Counted from the stretch's first letter, positions 53,843-63,343 are shown. The stretch: 64,000 bases of DNA from Oscillospiraceae bacterium (GCA_021202155.1 JAJQDP010000001.1:41586-105585); one strand, 5' to 3'. The notes: a model not told the origin generated them from the sequence alone. Translations and numbers: made by a program.

Positions 53843-54430
53843 TTAAATTACTCCCTTTGTTGAAGGCACCGCTCCGCCCGAATTCGGGTCGACAGAGACC
53901 GCCATCTTAAGACTTTTTGCGAGACACTTGAAGGTGCACTCAATGATGTGGTGGCTGTTCCTGCCATCAAGCTGACGGATGTGAAGAGTCAGCCCGGCAC
54001 TCCTTGCCAACGCCGCCATGAACTCCTCGCAGAGCTCTGTGTCGAAATCCCCGACCTTCTGGGTCGGAATATCCAAGCTACAGGCGAGGTACGCTCTCCC
54101 TGAGATGTCGACGGATGTGAGAACCAACGCCTCATCCATCGGAATTACCGCCCAGCCGTAGCGATTTATTCCCGCCATGTCGCCGAGTGCCCTTTTAAGA
54201 GCCTGACCCAGACAAATTCCGACATCCTCGACAGTATGATGATAGTCAACAAGCGTATCGCCTTTACAGCTGACCTTCAGGCAGAATCCCGAGTGCTTCG
54301 CAAAAAGCGTCAGCATATGGTCTAAGAACCCACAACCGGTGTTGATTTCCGACTCGCCGGGAACATCTATATCCAGGTATAGCTTTATGTCTGTCTCAGA
54401 GGTTTTTCTTTCAATAACAGCTTCTTTCAT
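53843..54430 (-). CDS. hisB: Imidazoleglycerol-phosphate dehydratase
   Basis: 195 residues, single-function form without the HAD phosphatase of enteric HisB. Mn-binding motifs FLDHMLTLFAKHSGF, DYHHTVEDVGI and SHHIIECTFK. Dehydrates IGP to imidazole acetol phosphate. Confidence 0.98.
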   Translation of the reverse strand: MKEAVIERKTSETDIKLYLDIDVPGESEINTGCGFLDHMLTLFAKHSGFCLKVSCKGDTLVDYHHTVEDVGICLGQALKRALGDMAGINRYGWAVIPMDEALVLTSVDISGRAYLACSLDIPTQKVGDFDTELCEEFMAALARSAGLTLHIRQLDGRNSHHIIECTFKCLAKSLKMAVSVDPNSGGAVPSTKGVI

Positions 54431-54444
54431 GTCTTGCCTCCGTT

Positions 54445-55512
54445 TTAGTGGTTAGTGGTTAGTATTTTGGCTAATGCCGCAATAAGCTGATTCATGTCCT
54501 CCGGTGTTCCGACGCTTATTCTCAGCCAGTCGTTGGTTCGCTCACCGGTGAAGTGCCTGACAAGTATTCCAACTTTACGAAGCTTGTCGGAAAGCTCCGA
54601 TGCTGGGACACCCGGATGCCTGCAGAATACAAAGTTTGCCTTGGAATCTGTAAGCTCAAATCCGAGCTCTTTAAGCTTCTCAGCCGTTTTGTCTCTCGTC
54701 TTTGCTACTAACCTGCAGTTATTTCTGTAGTACTCAATATCCTCCACAGCCGCGATGCCAGCCGCAAGGGCGGTTCTGTTGACCGAGTAGGGGTTGAGGG
54801 TGTACTTTAGCGTTTCAAGCTCTCTGATTCTCTCCTCGTTCGCGATCGCATATCCAAGCCGCGCACCAGCCAAGGACATCGACTTTGAGTAAGTCCTCGA
54901 AACAATGAGATTCGGGTACTTCTGAACGAGCCCGACACAGCTCTCAGCTCCGAATTCAACGTAAGCTTCATCAATGAGAACCACGCAATCCGGACTCTCT
55001 TTGCAGATTTTTTCAATCTCACATACGCCGATGGCAATCCCCGTCGGAGCATTCGGATTCGCGATCACAATAAGTCCACTGCCGAGTCCGCAGTATCGGT
55101 TAATGTCAATTGTAAAGTCATTTTCAAGTGCAAAGTGCTCAGCCTTTACACCAAATAGCCCGCTCAGAACGTCGTAGAAGCCGTATGTAACATCCGCATA
55201 ATATGCCGGTTTCTCGTCGTGCGCATATGCCATGAAGCTCAGACTCAGAACCTCGTCCGAGCCGTTAGTCGGCAGAATGTTTCCCGGCTTAAGCCCTAAG
55301 CTACCCGCCAAAGTCGCCCTTAAATCCCTGCAAGCCGGGTCGGGGTAAAGCTGTAGGTTTTTAGCCGATTCCTCAACCGCTCTCAGTACTCTATCCGACG
55401 GCGGATACGGAGACTCGTTCGTGTTGAGCTTTATGTATTTCTTGTCCCTTGGCTGTTCGCCCGGCACATACGGCTCAACATCTTTATATTTTGAAATCAG
55501 AAAGCTGTTCAT
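54445..55512 (-). CDS. hisC: Histidinol-phosphate aminotransferase
   Basis: 355 residues from the ATG at 55512, with GGGAG 5 bases upstream; the frame extends five codons to a TTG overlapping hisD. Fold-type I PLP enzyme: IKLNTNESPYPPS, PTNGSDEVLSL, IANPNAPTG, LIDEAYVEF and the PLP Lys in SRTYSKSMSLAGARLGY. Confidence 0.96.
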   Translation of the reverse strand: MNSFLISKYKDVEPYVPGEQPRDKKYIKLNTNESPYPPSDRVLRAVEESAKNLQLYPDPACRDLRATLAGSLGLKPGNILPTNGSDEVLSLSFMAYAHDEKPAYYADVTYGFYDVLSGLFGVKAEHFALENDFTIDINRYCGLGSGLIVIANPNAPTGIAIGVCEIEKICKESPDCVVLIDEAYVEFGAESCVGLVQKYPNLIVSRTYSKSMSLAGARLGYAIANEERIRELETLKYTLNPYSVNRTALAAGIAAVEDIEYYRNNCRLVAKTRDKTAEKLKELGFELTDSKANFVFCRHPGVPASELSDKLRKVGILVRHFTGERTNDWLRISVGTPEDMNQLIAALAKILTTNH

Positions 55513-55523
55513 AAAAACTCCCG

Positions 55524-56801
55524 TCAAATCTCTTCAAATCTTATAAGCGCGCTCTTGGCGTGTGCCTGCAAGCCCTCTTTTTCGGCAAAATAGGCAACGT
55601 CGCCATAGACCTTCTCAAACGCGTCCTTGGTGTAGTAGGTGAACTGCGACTTCTTAATAAAGTCGTCGACCGAAAGGGGAGAGGAGAACCTTGCCGAGCC
55701 GTTTGTCGGAAGGGTGTGGTTCGCTCCGCTCAGGTAGTCTCCCAAAGCCTCCGGGCAGTACCTTCCCATGAAGATTGAGCCGGCGTTTTTCACCTTGTCC
55801 AAAACGTCGAACGGATTGTCGAGGCAGAGCTCGATGTGCTCAGGAGCTACGATGTTTGCGACCTCTATTGCCTCGGAAATATCGCGTGTGACGATAATTT
55901 TTCCGTTACCTTCAATCGACGCTCTCGCGATTTCCTCTCTTGGGAGCTTCGAGAGCTGTAACTCAATTTCAGCTTGAACTTTATTTGCGAGTTCGCTTGA
56001 ATCTGTGACCAAGACCGCGCTCGCCATCCTGTCGTGCTCCGCCTGGGAGAGTAAATCAGCCGCAACGAACTTAGGATTACTCTTATCGTCCGCGACAACT
56101 AAAATATCGCTCGGACCTGCAATCATGTCGATAGCGACCTCGCCGTAAACCTGCCTTTTTGCCTCGGCGACAAATGCGTTTCCGGGTCCCACAATCTTGT
56201 CGACCCTCGGAATGCTTTCCGTTCCATACGCTAAAGCCGCAACAGCCTGCGCTCCACCGACTTTGTATATCCTATCAATGCCGGCAATCTTCGCGGCGGC
56301 AAGAATGTACTTGTTGATGCTTCCGTCCTTTGACGGGGGAGTGACCATCACAATCTCTCCGCACCCTGCAAGCTTTGCGGGAACGGCATCCATGAGAACT
56401 GTCGACGGGTATGCCGCAGTTCCTCCGGGGACGTATAAGCCCACCTTCGCAAACGGAATAATCTTCTGCCCGCAGACGATTCCGTCCTTCTCGGAGACGA
56501 CAAACGAGCTTCTGAGCTGGTGCTTGTGGAAATCACGGATATTCTCTGCCGCTTCATTCAGAATCCTCACGAATTCCGGCTCAACCGCCGAGTACGCACT
56601 CTCAATCTCTTCGTCCGTAACCCTGAAATCCTCAATATCGGTCTTGTCAAACCTGAGGGAATACTCCCTCAAAGCCTTGTCGCCGTTCGCTCTGACATTC
56701 GCGATAATCTCCGAAACTGTCTCTGCGACCGACGCGGTGTCCACAGGCTTTTTGAATATCTCTGAAGCGTCGGCTTCTGTGTAATTATAAATCTTTATCA
56801 T
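55524..56801 (-). CDS. hisD: Histidinol dehydrogenase
   Basis: 425 residues. Signature ATGWRKVGGAQAVAALAYG-like stretch IYKVGGAQAVAALAYGTE, EAKRQVYG, MIAGPSDILV, LSQAEHD with the Zn ligands and SGANHTLPTNGSARF. Oxidises histidinol to histidine in two NAD-dependent steps. 11 bases before hisC. Confidence 0.97.
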   Translation of the reverse strand: MIKIYNYTEADASEIFKKPVDTASVAETVSEIIANVRANGDKALREYSLRFDKTDIEDFRVTDEEIESAYSAVEPEFVRILNEAAENIRDFHKHQLRSSFVVSEKDGIVCGQKIIPFAKVGLYVPGGTAAYPSTVLMDAVPAKLAGCGEIVMVTPPSKDGSINKYILAAAKIAGIDRIYKVGGAQAVAALAYGTESIPRVDKIVGPGNAFVAEAKRQVYGEVAIDMIAGPSDILVVADDKSNPKFVAADLLSQAEHDRMASAVLVTDSSELANKVQAEIELQLSKLPREEIARASIEGNGKIIVTRDISEAIEVANIVAPEHIELCLDNPFDVLDKVKNAGSIFMGRYCPEALGDYLSGANHTLPTNGSARFSSPLSVDDFIKKSQFTYYTKDAFEKVYGDVAYFAEKEGLQAHAKSALIRFEEI

Positions 56802-56809
56802 ACTTTTGT

Positions 56810-57442
56810 CTACCTCTTTGACTCAATAATTTCCGAAATTTTCGACACAATCTCTGAGATTTCGCCCTGTCTGAATTTTGCAGATGACTTGTTGAGAATC
56901 AGCCTTGCGGAGATTTCAAAAATAGTCTCGAAAACCTCAAGGTCGTTTTCGCGTAGGGTGTCTCCCGTTTCGACTATATCAACTATTACGTCCGAAAGCC
57001 CTAAAATCGGTGCTAATTCAATCGAGCCGTTCAGCTTGATAACATCGATTCTCCTTGACTGCCGCTCATAGTATTCGGAAGCAATGGTCGGGAACTTAGT
57101 CGCGACTGAAAGTGTCCTGTTCGGGTTGTCCCGGAAGTCCTTTTTCGCGGCGACGCACATACGGCATCTTCCCATCCCGAGATCAAGTATCTCGTAAACG
57201 TCCGGGCTTGACTCCATAAGAATATCCTTCCCGACGATTCCCACGTCCGCGGCTCCTCTTTCAACATAAATAGCCACATCCGACGGCTTCACCCAGAAGA
57301 ACCGGACTCCCGACTCGGGGAGCTCCAAAACAAGCTTTCGTGAGCTGAATCCGATGTCACCGTCAGGAATAATCCCGGCTTCCTGAAATAGTTTCAATGC
57401 TTTTTCGCCCAAGCGACCCTTGGGCAGTGCTATGCTTACCAT
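56810..57442 (-). CDS. hisG: ATP phosphoribosyltransferase, short form
   Basis: 210 residues from the ATG at 57442, chosen because GAGG lies 6 bases before it and family members begin VSIALPKGRLGE; an upstream ATG at 57454 has its ribosome site too close. Short HisG without the C-terminal regulatory domain, so it needs HisZ, encoded just upstream. DVGIVGKDIL and DVIVDIVETGDTLREN bind PRPP. First committed step of histidine synthesis. Confidence 0.96.
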   Translation of the reverse strand: MVSIALPKGRLGEKALKLFQEAGIIPDGDIGFSSRKLVLELPESGVRFFWVKPSDVAIYVERGAADVGIVGKDILMESSPDVYEILDLGMGRCRMCVAAKKDFRDNPNRTLSVATKFPTIASEYYERQSRRIDVIKLNGSIELAPILGLSDVIVDIVETGDTLRENDLEVFETIFEISARLILNKSSAKFRQGEISEIVSKISEIIESKR

Positions 57443-57450
57443 ATTTATCC

Positions 57451-58548
57451 TCATGCCTCATTAAAATAGATTATCCTGCCGAACCGTGCTCTTTTCGGAA
57501 TCTGGTTTAAGACCCGAACCCGTTGACTGTTTTCAGACAATTTTGCGGCGAGTTTCGCAACTTCGCCCGCATCATCGCCCTCCGAATACACAAGCGCAAT
57601 GTCGGCATCAAGCACGTCAGGCGTATCAAGAATTTTCTCAAGCGATTCAACATTCAGTGCGAACCCAATCGCACCCTTATTCTTGCCGATTCTCCTGAGG
57701 AGCGGGTCATATCTCCCTCCGCTCAGAACCTTCTCGGGAATTCCCTCGATGAAGCCCTGAAAAACGATCCCGTTATAGTAGCTCATGTCCTGAACGACCG
57801 AGAAATCGAGCCGTAAGCTTCCGAAAATCTCACTGCTTCTCAGAGTCTCAGTCACTTTTTCAAGCTCATCCAAGCCATCCTCGGCAGGAGTTCCCGCGCA
57901 GATTTCTCGTAAGCAGGGGAGAACCTCATCTGGCTCGCCTGAAAGCTCTGCAAGCTTCAAAAGCTTCTTTTTCGCGTCGTCGCTTGCTGAGATCCCCGAA
58001 AGCAAATCTGAGATTCCGTGAACATTCTTTGAGCCAATCAGTCGTGTAAGCTCTTTTCTCTCGGGCTCAGAGGCTTCCAAGCTGTCAATAAGCCCGGTGA
58101 CTATTCCCATATGCGAGATGTCAAGTATAAATTTCCTCCCGAACAGTCCGAGACTTTCCGCGGCAAGGGCGACCACCTCGCAGGTGTTGTAAAGGTCAAT
58201 ATTTCCGATGCATTCGAGCCCCGACTGCAGAATTTCTTTCAGCCTGTGCGAATCACGCGAGACCCGGCAGACGTTCTCATCATAGTAGAGCTTTTCTGTG
58301 ACGCCGTCCTCCTCAGTCCTTGAGCGGATAATGGACATGGTCACATCCGGCTTAAGAGCCATCAGACGCCCCTCGGTATCGGTAAAGGTTATAACCGCTT
58401 CGCCGCCAAGGAAATCTTTATTTTGAGCATATATATCGTATTCCTCAAAACCGTTCATCTTGTAGCCCTGGTATCCTCGGCTCTCATAAAGAGTCCTGAG
58501 CCTGAGAACCGCTTCTTCATCTGTCCTGAGAGAGCTAAACTCACTCAT
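57451..58548 (-). CDS. hisZ: ATP phosphoribosyltransferase regulatory subunit
   Basis: 365 residues, a catalytically dead class II histidyl-tRNA-synthetase paralogue. MALKPDVTMSIIRS, QSGLECIGNIDLYNT and GGRYDPLLRRIGKNKGAIGFALN match HisZ. Pairs with short HisG to form the allosteric enzyme. Overlaps yerC by 4 bases. Confidence 0.95.
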   Translation of the reverse strand: MSEFSSLRTDEEAVLRLRTLYESRGYQGYKMNGFEEYDIYAQNKDFLGGEAVITFTDTEGRLMALKPDVTMSIIRSRTEEDGVTEKLYYDENVCRVSRDSHRLKEILQSGLECIGNIDLYNTCEVVALAAESLGLFGRKFILDISHMGIVTGLIDSLEASEPERKELTRLIGSKNVHGISDLLSGISASDDAKKKLLKLAELSGEPDEVLPCLREICAGTPAEDGLDELEKVTETLRSSEIFGSLRLDFSVVQDMSYYNGIVFQGFIEGIPEKVLSGGRYDPLLRRIGKNKGAIGFALNVESLEKILDTPDVLDADIALVYSEGDDAGEVAKLAAKLSENSQRVRVLNQIPKRARFGRIIYFNEA

Positions 58549-58829
58549 TTTTCATTCATCCTTTCGATTACCGTTTTGTAGCCGTTCTCGCCGTAGGTAA
58601 GACTGCGGTTGACCCGGCTTATCGTTGTGGTGCTCGCACCCGTCTTGTCCGCAATGTCCGAGTAGACAAGCCCGTCGCTAAGTAGCCTTGCGACCTCGAA
58701 TCTCTGGCTCATCTCCTTCAGCTCCTTGATAGTGCACAGGTCGTTGAAAAAGTGTTCGCACTCATCAATGCTTTCAAGCCCTATTATAGCTTCAAACAGC
58801 TTGGCTGTATTTTCTTCGTAATTTGCCAT
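58545..58829 (-). CDS. YerC/HisR-type TrpR-family regulator heading the his operon
   Basis: 94 residues. TrpR-like helical fold with EMSQRFEVARLLSDGLVYSDIADKT and recognition helix GASTTTISRVNRSL. As first gene of the his operon it is likely its histidine-responsive repressor; a palindrome over the -10 box would be its operator. AAAGGAG ribosome site. Confidence 0.9.
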   Translation of the reverse strand: MANYEENTAKLFEAIIGLESIDECEHFFNDLCTIKELKEMSQRFEVARLLSDGLVYSDIADKTGASTTTISRVNRSLTYGENGYKTVIERMNEK

Positions 58830-58851
58830 CAGGGTAATCTCCTTTTATTAC

Positions 58852-58871
58852 TGTGTTATCATGTTACCACA
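58852..58871. promoter_or_regulatory. Candidate operator of the his operon
   Basis: TGTGTTATCATGTTACCACA is palindromic at 16 of 20 positions and covers the -10 hexamer of the his promoter, where bound repressor would exclude polymerase. Confidence 0.6.
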
Positions 58872-58889
58872 ATAGCGCATTAAAGTCAA
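58861..58889 (-). promoter_or_regulatory. Promoter of the his operon
   Basis: Minus-strand TTGACT (58884-58889), 17-base spacer, TAACAT (58861-58866); transcription would start near 58854, 25 bases before the yerC ATG. Confidence 0.78.
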
Positions 58890-59007
58890 GTGGTATTTTC
58901 ACCGAAATTCTTTTGAGATTTACCCCGCAATTTGTATTGAAAGCGAGCACAGAAGTCTCATACGACAAAAATAAAAATAAAATGCGTCAAATCGCCTCAT
59001 TCGGGTA

Positions 59008-59037
59008 TTGACAGCGAAAGAAAAGTTGTGATATTAT
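59008..59037 (+). promoter_or_regulatory. Promoter of the zinc-ribbon membrane protein gene
   Basis: TTGACA (59008-59013), 18-base spacer, TATTAT (59032-59037). Confidence 0.7.
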
Positions 59038-59073
59038 TAGAAAAACCGATTTATTATTCAAGGAGGGAATGTA

Positions 59074-59982
59074 ATGTTTTGTCAAAGATGCGGGGCTCAG
59101 AATCCCGACAACGCAAACTTCTGCCAGGGCTGTGGCTCACCGCTAAATAAGCCGTCTCAGGAGAATAGCGCGGGCAACTACACATATCAATCTGCACTAC
59201 CAAATCCTACTGTCTACAGTGAGCCTGCACCTGAATCCCCGTCAGCGGCTCTCAGAAAGGTCGCAACCTCCGGGCTCTTCCGGTTCACGGCGTTTGCTTT
59301 CTGCACACTGATACTTTCAAACATCCTGGTTCTTTTGGACACAAGCTTCATGTGGGGAGCATTCACCGAGATATTCAGAAACATCGACCCCAACATGGTA
59401 AACGAAGCTTCGGGATACTTGGGCTCAATCAACCTCTTCTCGGCGATAATTTCGTCGATTCCGGGAATCCTCATCGCCGTTGGTCTCTGGATGACCTATG
59501 CCACCGCCGCAAGTAAAAAGGGTGGACGATTCAACACCGCCGGTCTCACCATGATAAAGGTTATCTACACGATAGAGCTCGTAGCCGTGTGCATACTTCT
59601 TGCTATTTGCATGGTGGCACTTCTCATCGCGAGCATCACCTCGACCAGCTCTGAGGACGCAATGCTTGCATTCATGAGCGTTCTCGTGATAGACGTCATT
59701 TTCGCAGTCGTCATCTTCTGGCTTGCAATGATTATAAAGAGCCTCAACGCCGCAAAGAGAGCGGCAACTGAAGAGCATGGCAAGCGCACCGGCAAGAACG
59801 CCTCAGCGTTCGTCGGAGTTGTCTGCTACATCGGAGGAGCGATAAACATCCTCTCCGCCATATTCAGCATCATGTCCCTTTCAATCGTCTCCTTCTGCAA
59901 CTGCGCAATAGGCGCGGCGGTCCAGATTTGCTTCGGAGTCCTTATATTCCGATTCCGCAAGGAAATGAAGAGGCTGAAATAA
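59074..59982 (+). CDS. Zinc-ribbon domain membrane protein
   Basis: 302 residues. The N-terminus MFCQRCGAQNPDNANFCQGCG is a four-Cys zinc ribbon (CxxC...CxxC), then a Pro/Ser/Tyr linker (25-60) and five or six hydrophobic segments from about 68 to 290. Similar DUF-type proteins are frequent in Clostridia and have no assigned function. AAGGAGGG ribosome site. Monocistronic between promoter and terminator. Confidence 0.8.
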   Translation: MFCQRCGAQNPDNANFCQGCGSPLNKPSQENSAGNYTYQSALPNPTVYSEPAPESPSAALRKVATSGLFRFTAFAFCTLILSNILVLLDTSFMWGAFTEIFRNIDPNMVNEASGYLGSINLFSAIISSIPGILIAVGLWMTYATAASKKGGRFNTAGLTMIKVIYTIELVAVCILLAICMVALLIASITSTSSEDAMLAFMSVLVIDVIFAVVIFWLAMIIKSLNAAKRAATEEHGKRTGKNASAFVGVVCYIGGAINILSAIFSIMSLSIVSFCNCAIGAAVQICFGVLIFRFRKEMKRLK

Positions 59983-60000
59983 GCGGGCATTCAAAAAATC

Positions 60001-60040
60001 AGGCAACAGCACCAAGTCGGTACTGTTGCCTTTATTTTTA
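60001..60040. terminator. Bidirectional terminator between the zinc-ribbon gene and pyk
   Basis: 9-bp stem AGGCAACAG/CTGTTGCCT with a 13-base loop; TTTATTTTT follows on the plus strand. Confidence 0.82.
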
Positions 60041-60047
60041 TGCTATA

Positions 60048-61460
60048 TCAGATAGTCTCAACCTTGATAAGGTTCGTATTCCCCGAGCGACCGTTTGTCA
60101 TGCCGCCGGTGACTACAATCTTGTCGCCACGCTGGAGATTGAATACCTTGAGGGAAGTGTTCTTCGCAGTGTAGAAGAGAACGTCGGTGGATTCGTAGGT
60201 GTCGCACATGTAGGGAGTTACGCCCCATGAAAGAGCAAGCTTATAGCAGGTCTTGACGTTTGTCGTAAGACCCAGAATGTCGACAGGGCAACGGAATCTC
60301 GAAACCATTCTTACAGTCGAGCCGGAAAGGGAGCAGACCGCAATAGCCTTTGCGTTTACGTCAACAGCCATGCCGCAGGTAGCGTGGGAGATAGCGTCGA
60401 CGGTGTTCTGAATCTTGAACTCAGCGGTTCTGAAAAGCTTGGTGTAATCGATGCTCTTCTCGGTAGTCTCGGCAATTTTAGCCATAGTCTGCAGTGCCAA
60501 AACGGGGTATTTGCCCGCGGCAGTTTCGCCGGAGAGCATGATAGCACTCGTTCCGTCGTAGACGGCGTTAGCAACGTCCGATGTCTCCGCTCTTGTGGGT
60601 CTTGGGTTATGTATCATCGACTCAAGCATCTCGGTAGCTGTAATGACACGCTTACCAAGGAGTCTGCACTTTGTGATGAGCTGTTTCTGGATGGCGGGAA
60701 GCTTCTCAAACGCAATTTCAACGCCCATGTCACCTCTGCCAATCATGATGCCGTCAGCGACCTCGCAAATCTCTTCAATATTGTCGATTCCGGCCTGGTT
60801 CTCAATCTTCGCAATCAGGTCGATGTCTCCGCCGCCGTTGGCGTCAAGAAGAGTCTTGATGTCGACCATATCCTGCTTGCAGGAGACGAATGAGCAGGCG
60901 ACAAAGTCAACTCCGTTCTCGATTCCGAAGAGCAAATCGGACTTGTCCTGTTCGCTCAGGTATTCCTGCTTTAAGAGCTTTGTCGGGAAGCTCATCGACT
61001 TGTTGTTCGAGAGCTCTCCGCCTTCGTTAACGACAGTATAAACGTTGGTGTCGTCAACCGATGTAACGGTGAATTTGAGAAGACCATTGTTGAGCAGAAT
61101 TATGTCGCCCTCTTCGAGGTCATGAGCCAAGCCTTTGTAATTGACGGTGACTCTCTCCTGATTTCCGACGACGTCCTCAGTGGTGAAGGTGAATTTGTCG
61201 CCGACATTCAGAGTAATCTTTCCGTTCTCAAAAGCCCTGATTCTGTACTCGGGACCCTTGGTGTCGAGCATGATAGCAACCGGCAGGTCGAGTTCATCTC
61301 TGAGCTTCTTGATAAGGTTTATCTTCTCAAGATGATCTTCGTGTGTTCCGTGGGAGAAGTTCAAGCGTGCCACATTCATTCCTGAGAGCATCATTTCCCG
61401 AAGAGTATTTTCATCACTGCAGGCAGGACCTATGGTACAGATTATCTTTGTCTTTCTCAT
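60048..61460 (-). CDS. pyk: Pyruvate kinase
   Basis: 470 residues, the form without the extra C-terminal PEP-synthase-like domain. KIICTIGPACSD, NVARLNFSHG, the catalytic segment DLIAKIENQAGI, GRGDMGVEI and the B/A hinge PRPTRAETSDVANAVYDGTS are visible. Final ATP-yielding step of glycolysis, also downstream of the pyruvate and triose phosphate made by the uronate branch. GGAGG ribosome site. Confidence 0.98.
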   Translation of the reverse strand: MRKTKIICTIGPACSDENTLREMMLSGMNVARLNFSHGTHEDHLEKINLIKKLRDELDLPVAIMLDTKGPEYRIRAFENGKITLNVGDKFTFTTEDVVGNQERVTVNYKGLAHDLEEGDIILLNNGLLKFTVTSVDDTNVYTVVNEGGELSNNKSMSFPTKLLKQEYLSEQDKSDLLFGIENGVDFVACSFVSCKQDMVDIKTLLDANGGGDIDLIAKIENQAGIDNIEEICEVADGIMIGRGDMGVEIAFEKLPAIQKQLITKCRLLGKRVITATEMLESMIHNPRPTRAETSDVANAVYDGTSAIMLSGETAAGKYPVLALQTMAKIAETTEKSIDYTKLFRTAEFKIQNTVDAISHATCGMAVDVNAKAIAVCSLSGSTVRMVSRFRCPVDILGLTTNVKTCYKLALSWGVTPYMCDTYESTDVLFYTAKNTSLKVFNLQRGDKIVVTGGMTNGRSGNTNLIKVETI

Positions 61461-61598
61461 AATGGTTTCCTCCGAAATATTTTTGTAGTAATTGTTGAGA
61501 GTAATAAGCCGTCAAAGTGTTTTGAAGACTTGTTATTCTCAGCAGTTTTTTAAGTGTTTGCCCGCACAGGTTTCCCCATGCGGGCATAGTGATTTAAA

Positions 61599-63083
61599 TC
61601 AGGCAAAAGGATTCTCAGTCGGGTAGGGAAGAGAAGCGGGCTGATTGTAGGCAATGTCCTCGATGCCGAGATACTTCATAACCTCGAACATGAGCTTGCC
61701 GCAATGGCTGAACGCAACCGCACCGTGGTGAGGGTATCTCTTCTGGATGAGAACATGGCGATAGAATCTGCCCATCTCAGGGATTCCGAATACTGCGATA
61801 CCGCCGAATGAGCGGGTAGCAACAGGAAGAATCTCACCCTCAGCGATATAAGCGTGGAGCTTGCCGTCGCTGTCGCACTGGAGTCTGTAGAAGGTGATGT
61901 CAGAAGGAGCGATGTCGCCCTCAAGAGTTCCTCTGGTGAAGTCAGGCTCACTGCCCTGGGGTTCAAGAAGTCTGTGCTGGATGAGCTGATACTTGACAGC
62001 TCTGTCGTCGCACATCTTGCAGGAAGGAGTATTGCCGCAGTGGAAGCCCATGAATGTGTCGGTGAGCTTGTAGCCGAGGTCGGCAATCTTGTCCTCATCA
62101 TATATGTACTGAGGAACGCTGTTGTTGATGTCAAGAAGGGTAACAGTGTCGCCGGTGAGGCAGATTCCGATGTACTCGGAGAGTGCACCATAGATGTCAA
62201 CCTCGCAGGAAACAGGGATGCCTCTTGAGCAGAGACGGCTGTTTACATAGCAGGGCTCAAAGCCGAACTGGCTCGGGAAAGCAGGCCAGCACTTGTCAGC
62301 GAATGCGACATACTGTCTTGAACCCTTGTGGTTCTCAGCCCAGTCAAGAAGAGTGAGCTCGAACTGAGCCATTCTCTCGCTGAGGTCGGGATAGAACTTG
62401 CCCTCGCCCATCTCAGCCGCCATTTCAGCGCAGACGCCGGGGATTCTCGGGTCACCAGCGTGCTCCTTGTAGGAAACCAAGAGGTCGAGCTCGCTGTTCT
62501 CTTCAATCTCCACGCCTAACTCATAAAGACCGTTGATAGGAGCATTGCAAGCGAAGAAGTCCTGCGGACGCGGACCGAAGGTGATAATCTTCAGGTTCTT
62601 AAGACCCAAAATTACTCTTGCAATCGGAACGAACTCAGCGATCATCTTTGTGATGTCCTCAGCGGTTCCGACGGGATATTCGGGAATGTAGCCCTTGAGC
62701 TTGCGAAGACCAAGATTATAGGAGCAGTTGAGCATACCGCAGTACGCGTCGCCTCTTCCGTTAATCATATCTCCGTCGCCCTCAGCGGCTGCAACGAACA
62801 TGCAAGGACCGTCGAAGTTCTTTGCAATCAAAGTCTCAGGAGTCTCAGGACCGAAGTTACCAAGGAATACAACGAGCGCGTTGCAACCTGCCGCCTTGAC
62901 GTCCTCGACAGCCTTAAGCATATCGAGCTCGTTCTCGACGGTTACCGGGCACTCATAAAGATCCTGACCCTTAGCCTTGCACTCGGCGGCGATTGCGGCG
63001 CGTCTCTTTTCAGAAAGCTGAATCGGGAAGCAGTCACGCGATACGGCAACAATACCGAGCTTTACAACAGGAATGTTTATCAT
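61599..63083 (-). CDS. L-fucose/L-arabinose isomerase family protein
   Basis: 494 residues from the ATG at 63083 (GGAGG 6 bases upstream); the nine extra upstream codons lack a site. The N-terminal half has LGIVAVSRDCFP and VVFLGNFGPETPE; the C-terminal half has VSCEVDIYGALSEYI, FMGFHCGNTPSC and the His-rich YPHHGAVAFSHCGK. Family members interconvert aldose and ketose with Mn2+; the real substrate is not deducible, and no fucose or arabinose genes are adjacent. Own promoter with a possible operator. Confidence 0.85.
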   Translation of the reverse strand: MINIPVVKLGIVAVSRDCFPIQLSEKRRAAIAAECKAKGQDLYECPVTVENELDMLKAVEDVKAAGCNALVVFLGNFGPETPETLIAKNFDGPCMFVAAAEGDGDMINGRGDAYCGMLNCSYNLGLRKLKGYIPEYPVGTAEDITKMIAEFVPIARVILGLKNLKIITFGPRPQDFFACNAPINGLYELGVEIEENSELDLLVSYKEHAGDPRIPGVCAEMAAEMGEGKFYPDLSERMAQFELTLLDWAENHKGSRQYVAFADKCWPAFPSQFGFEPCYVNSRLCSRGIPVSCEVDIYGALSEYIGICLTGDTVTLLDINNSVPQYIYDEDKIADLGYKLTDTFMGFHCGNTPSCKMCDDRAVKYQLIQHRLLEPQGSEPDFTRGTLEGDIAPSDITFYRLQCDSDGKLHAYIAEGEILPVATRSFGGIAVFGIPEMGRFYRHVLIQKRYPHHGAVAFSHCGKLMFEVMKYLGIEDIAYNQPASLPYPTENPFA

Positions 63084-63162
63084 ACTATACCTCCAAATAA
63101 ATATTTTCATTCTTTATCTTGCGGATGAGAATTTTTCATCACATCGACAAGCCATAAAGAAC

Positions 63163-63180
63163 GTGTATGCAATCATGCAC
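63163..63180. promoter_or_regulatory. Candidate operator downstream of the isomerase promoter
   Basis: Imperfect palindrome GTGTATGCAATCATGCAC lies just after the isomerase promoter -10 box, a position typical for a sugar-responsive repressor. Confidence 0.4.
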
Positions 63181-63184
63181 CTAT

Positions 63185-63213
63185 ATTATATAATAAATCC
63201 GCAGTCTTTTCAA
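63185..63213 (-). promoter_or_regulatory. Promoter of the isomerase gene
   Basis: Minus-strand TTGAAA (63208-63213), 17-base spacer, TATAAT (63185-63190). Confidence 0.75.
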
Positions 63214-63265
63214 CTGTTTTCTTGAGAAAATGAGTGAAAATATCTTCAAATCGGCGTAATTTTTA

Positions 63266-63294
63266 TTGACAGGTCGTGCTAAAGCGTGTATAAT
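63266..63294 (+). promoter_or_regulatory. Promoter of the AbrB-type gene
   Basis: TTGACA (63266-63271), 17-base spacer, TATAAT (63289-63294). Confidence 0.8.
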
Positions 63295-63343
63295 ATAAGT
63301 AAGGAATTCACGGAAAACAATGAAGAAAAAAGGAGGCACTATA

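Noticed and set aside
61559..61587. Intrinsic terminator after the isomerase gene
   Set aside because: TGCCCGCA/TGCGGGCA forms a stem, but no T-run follows on either strand, so it was not called.
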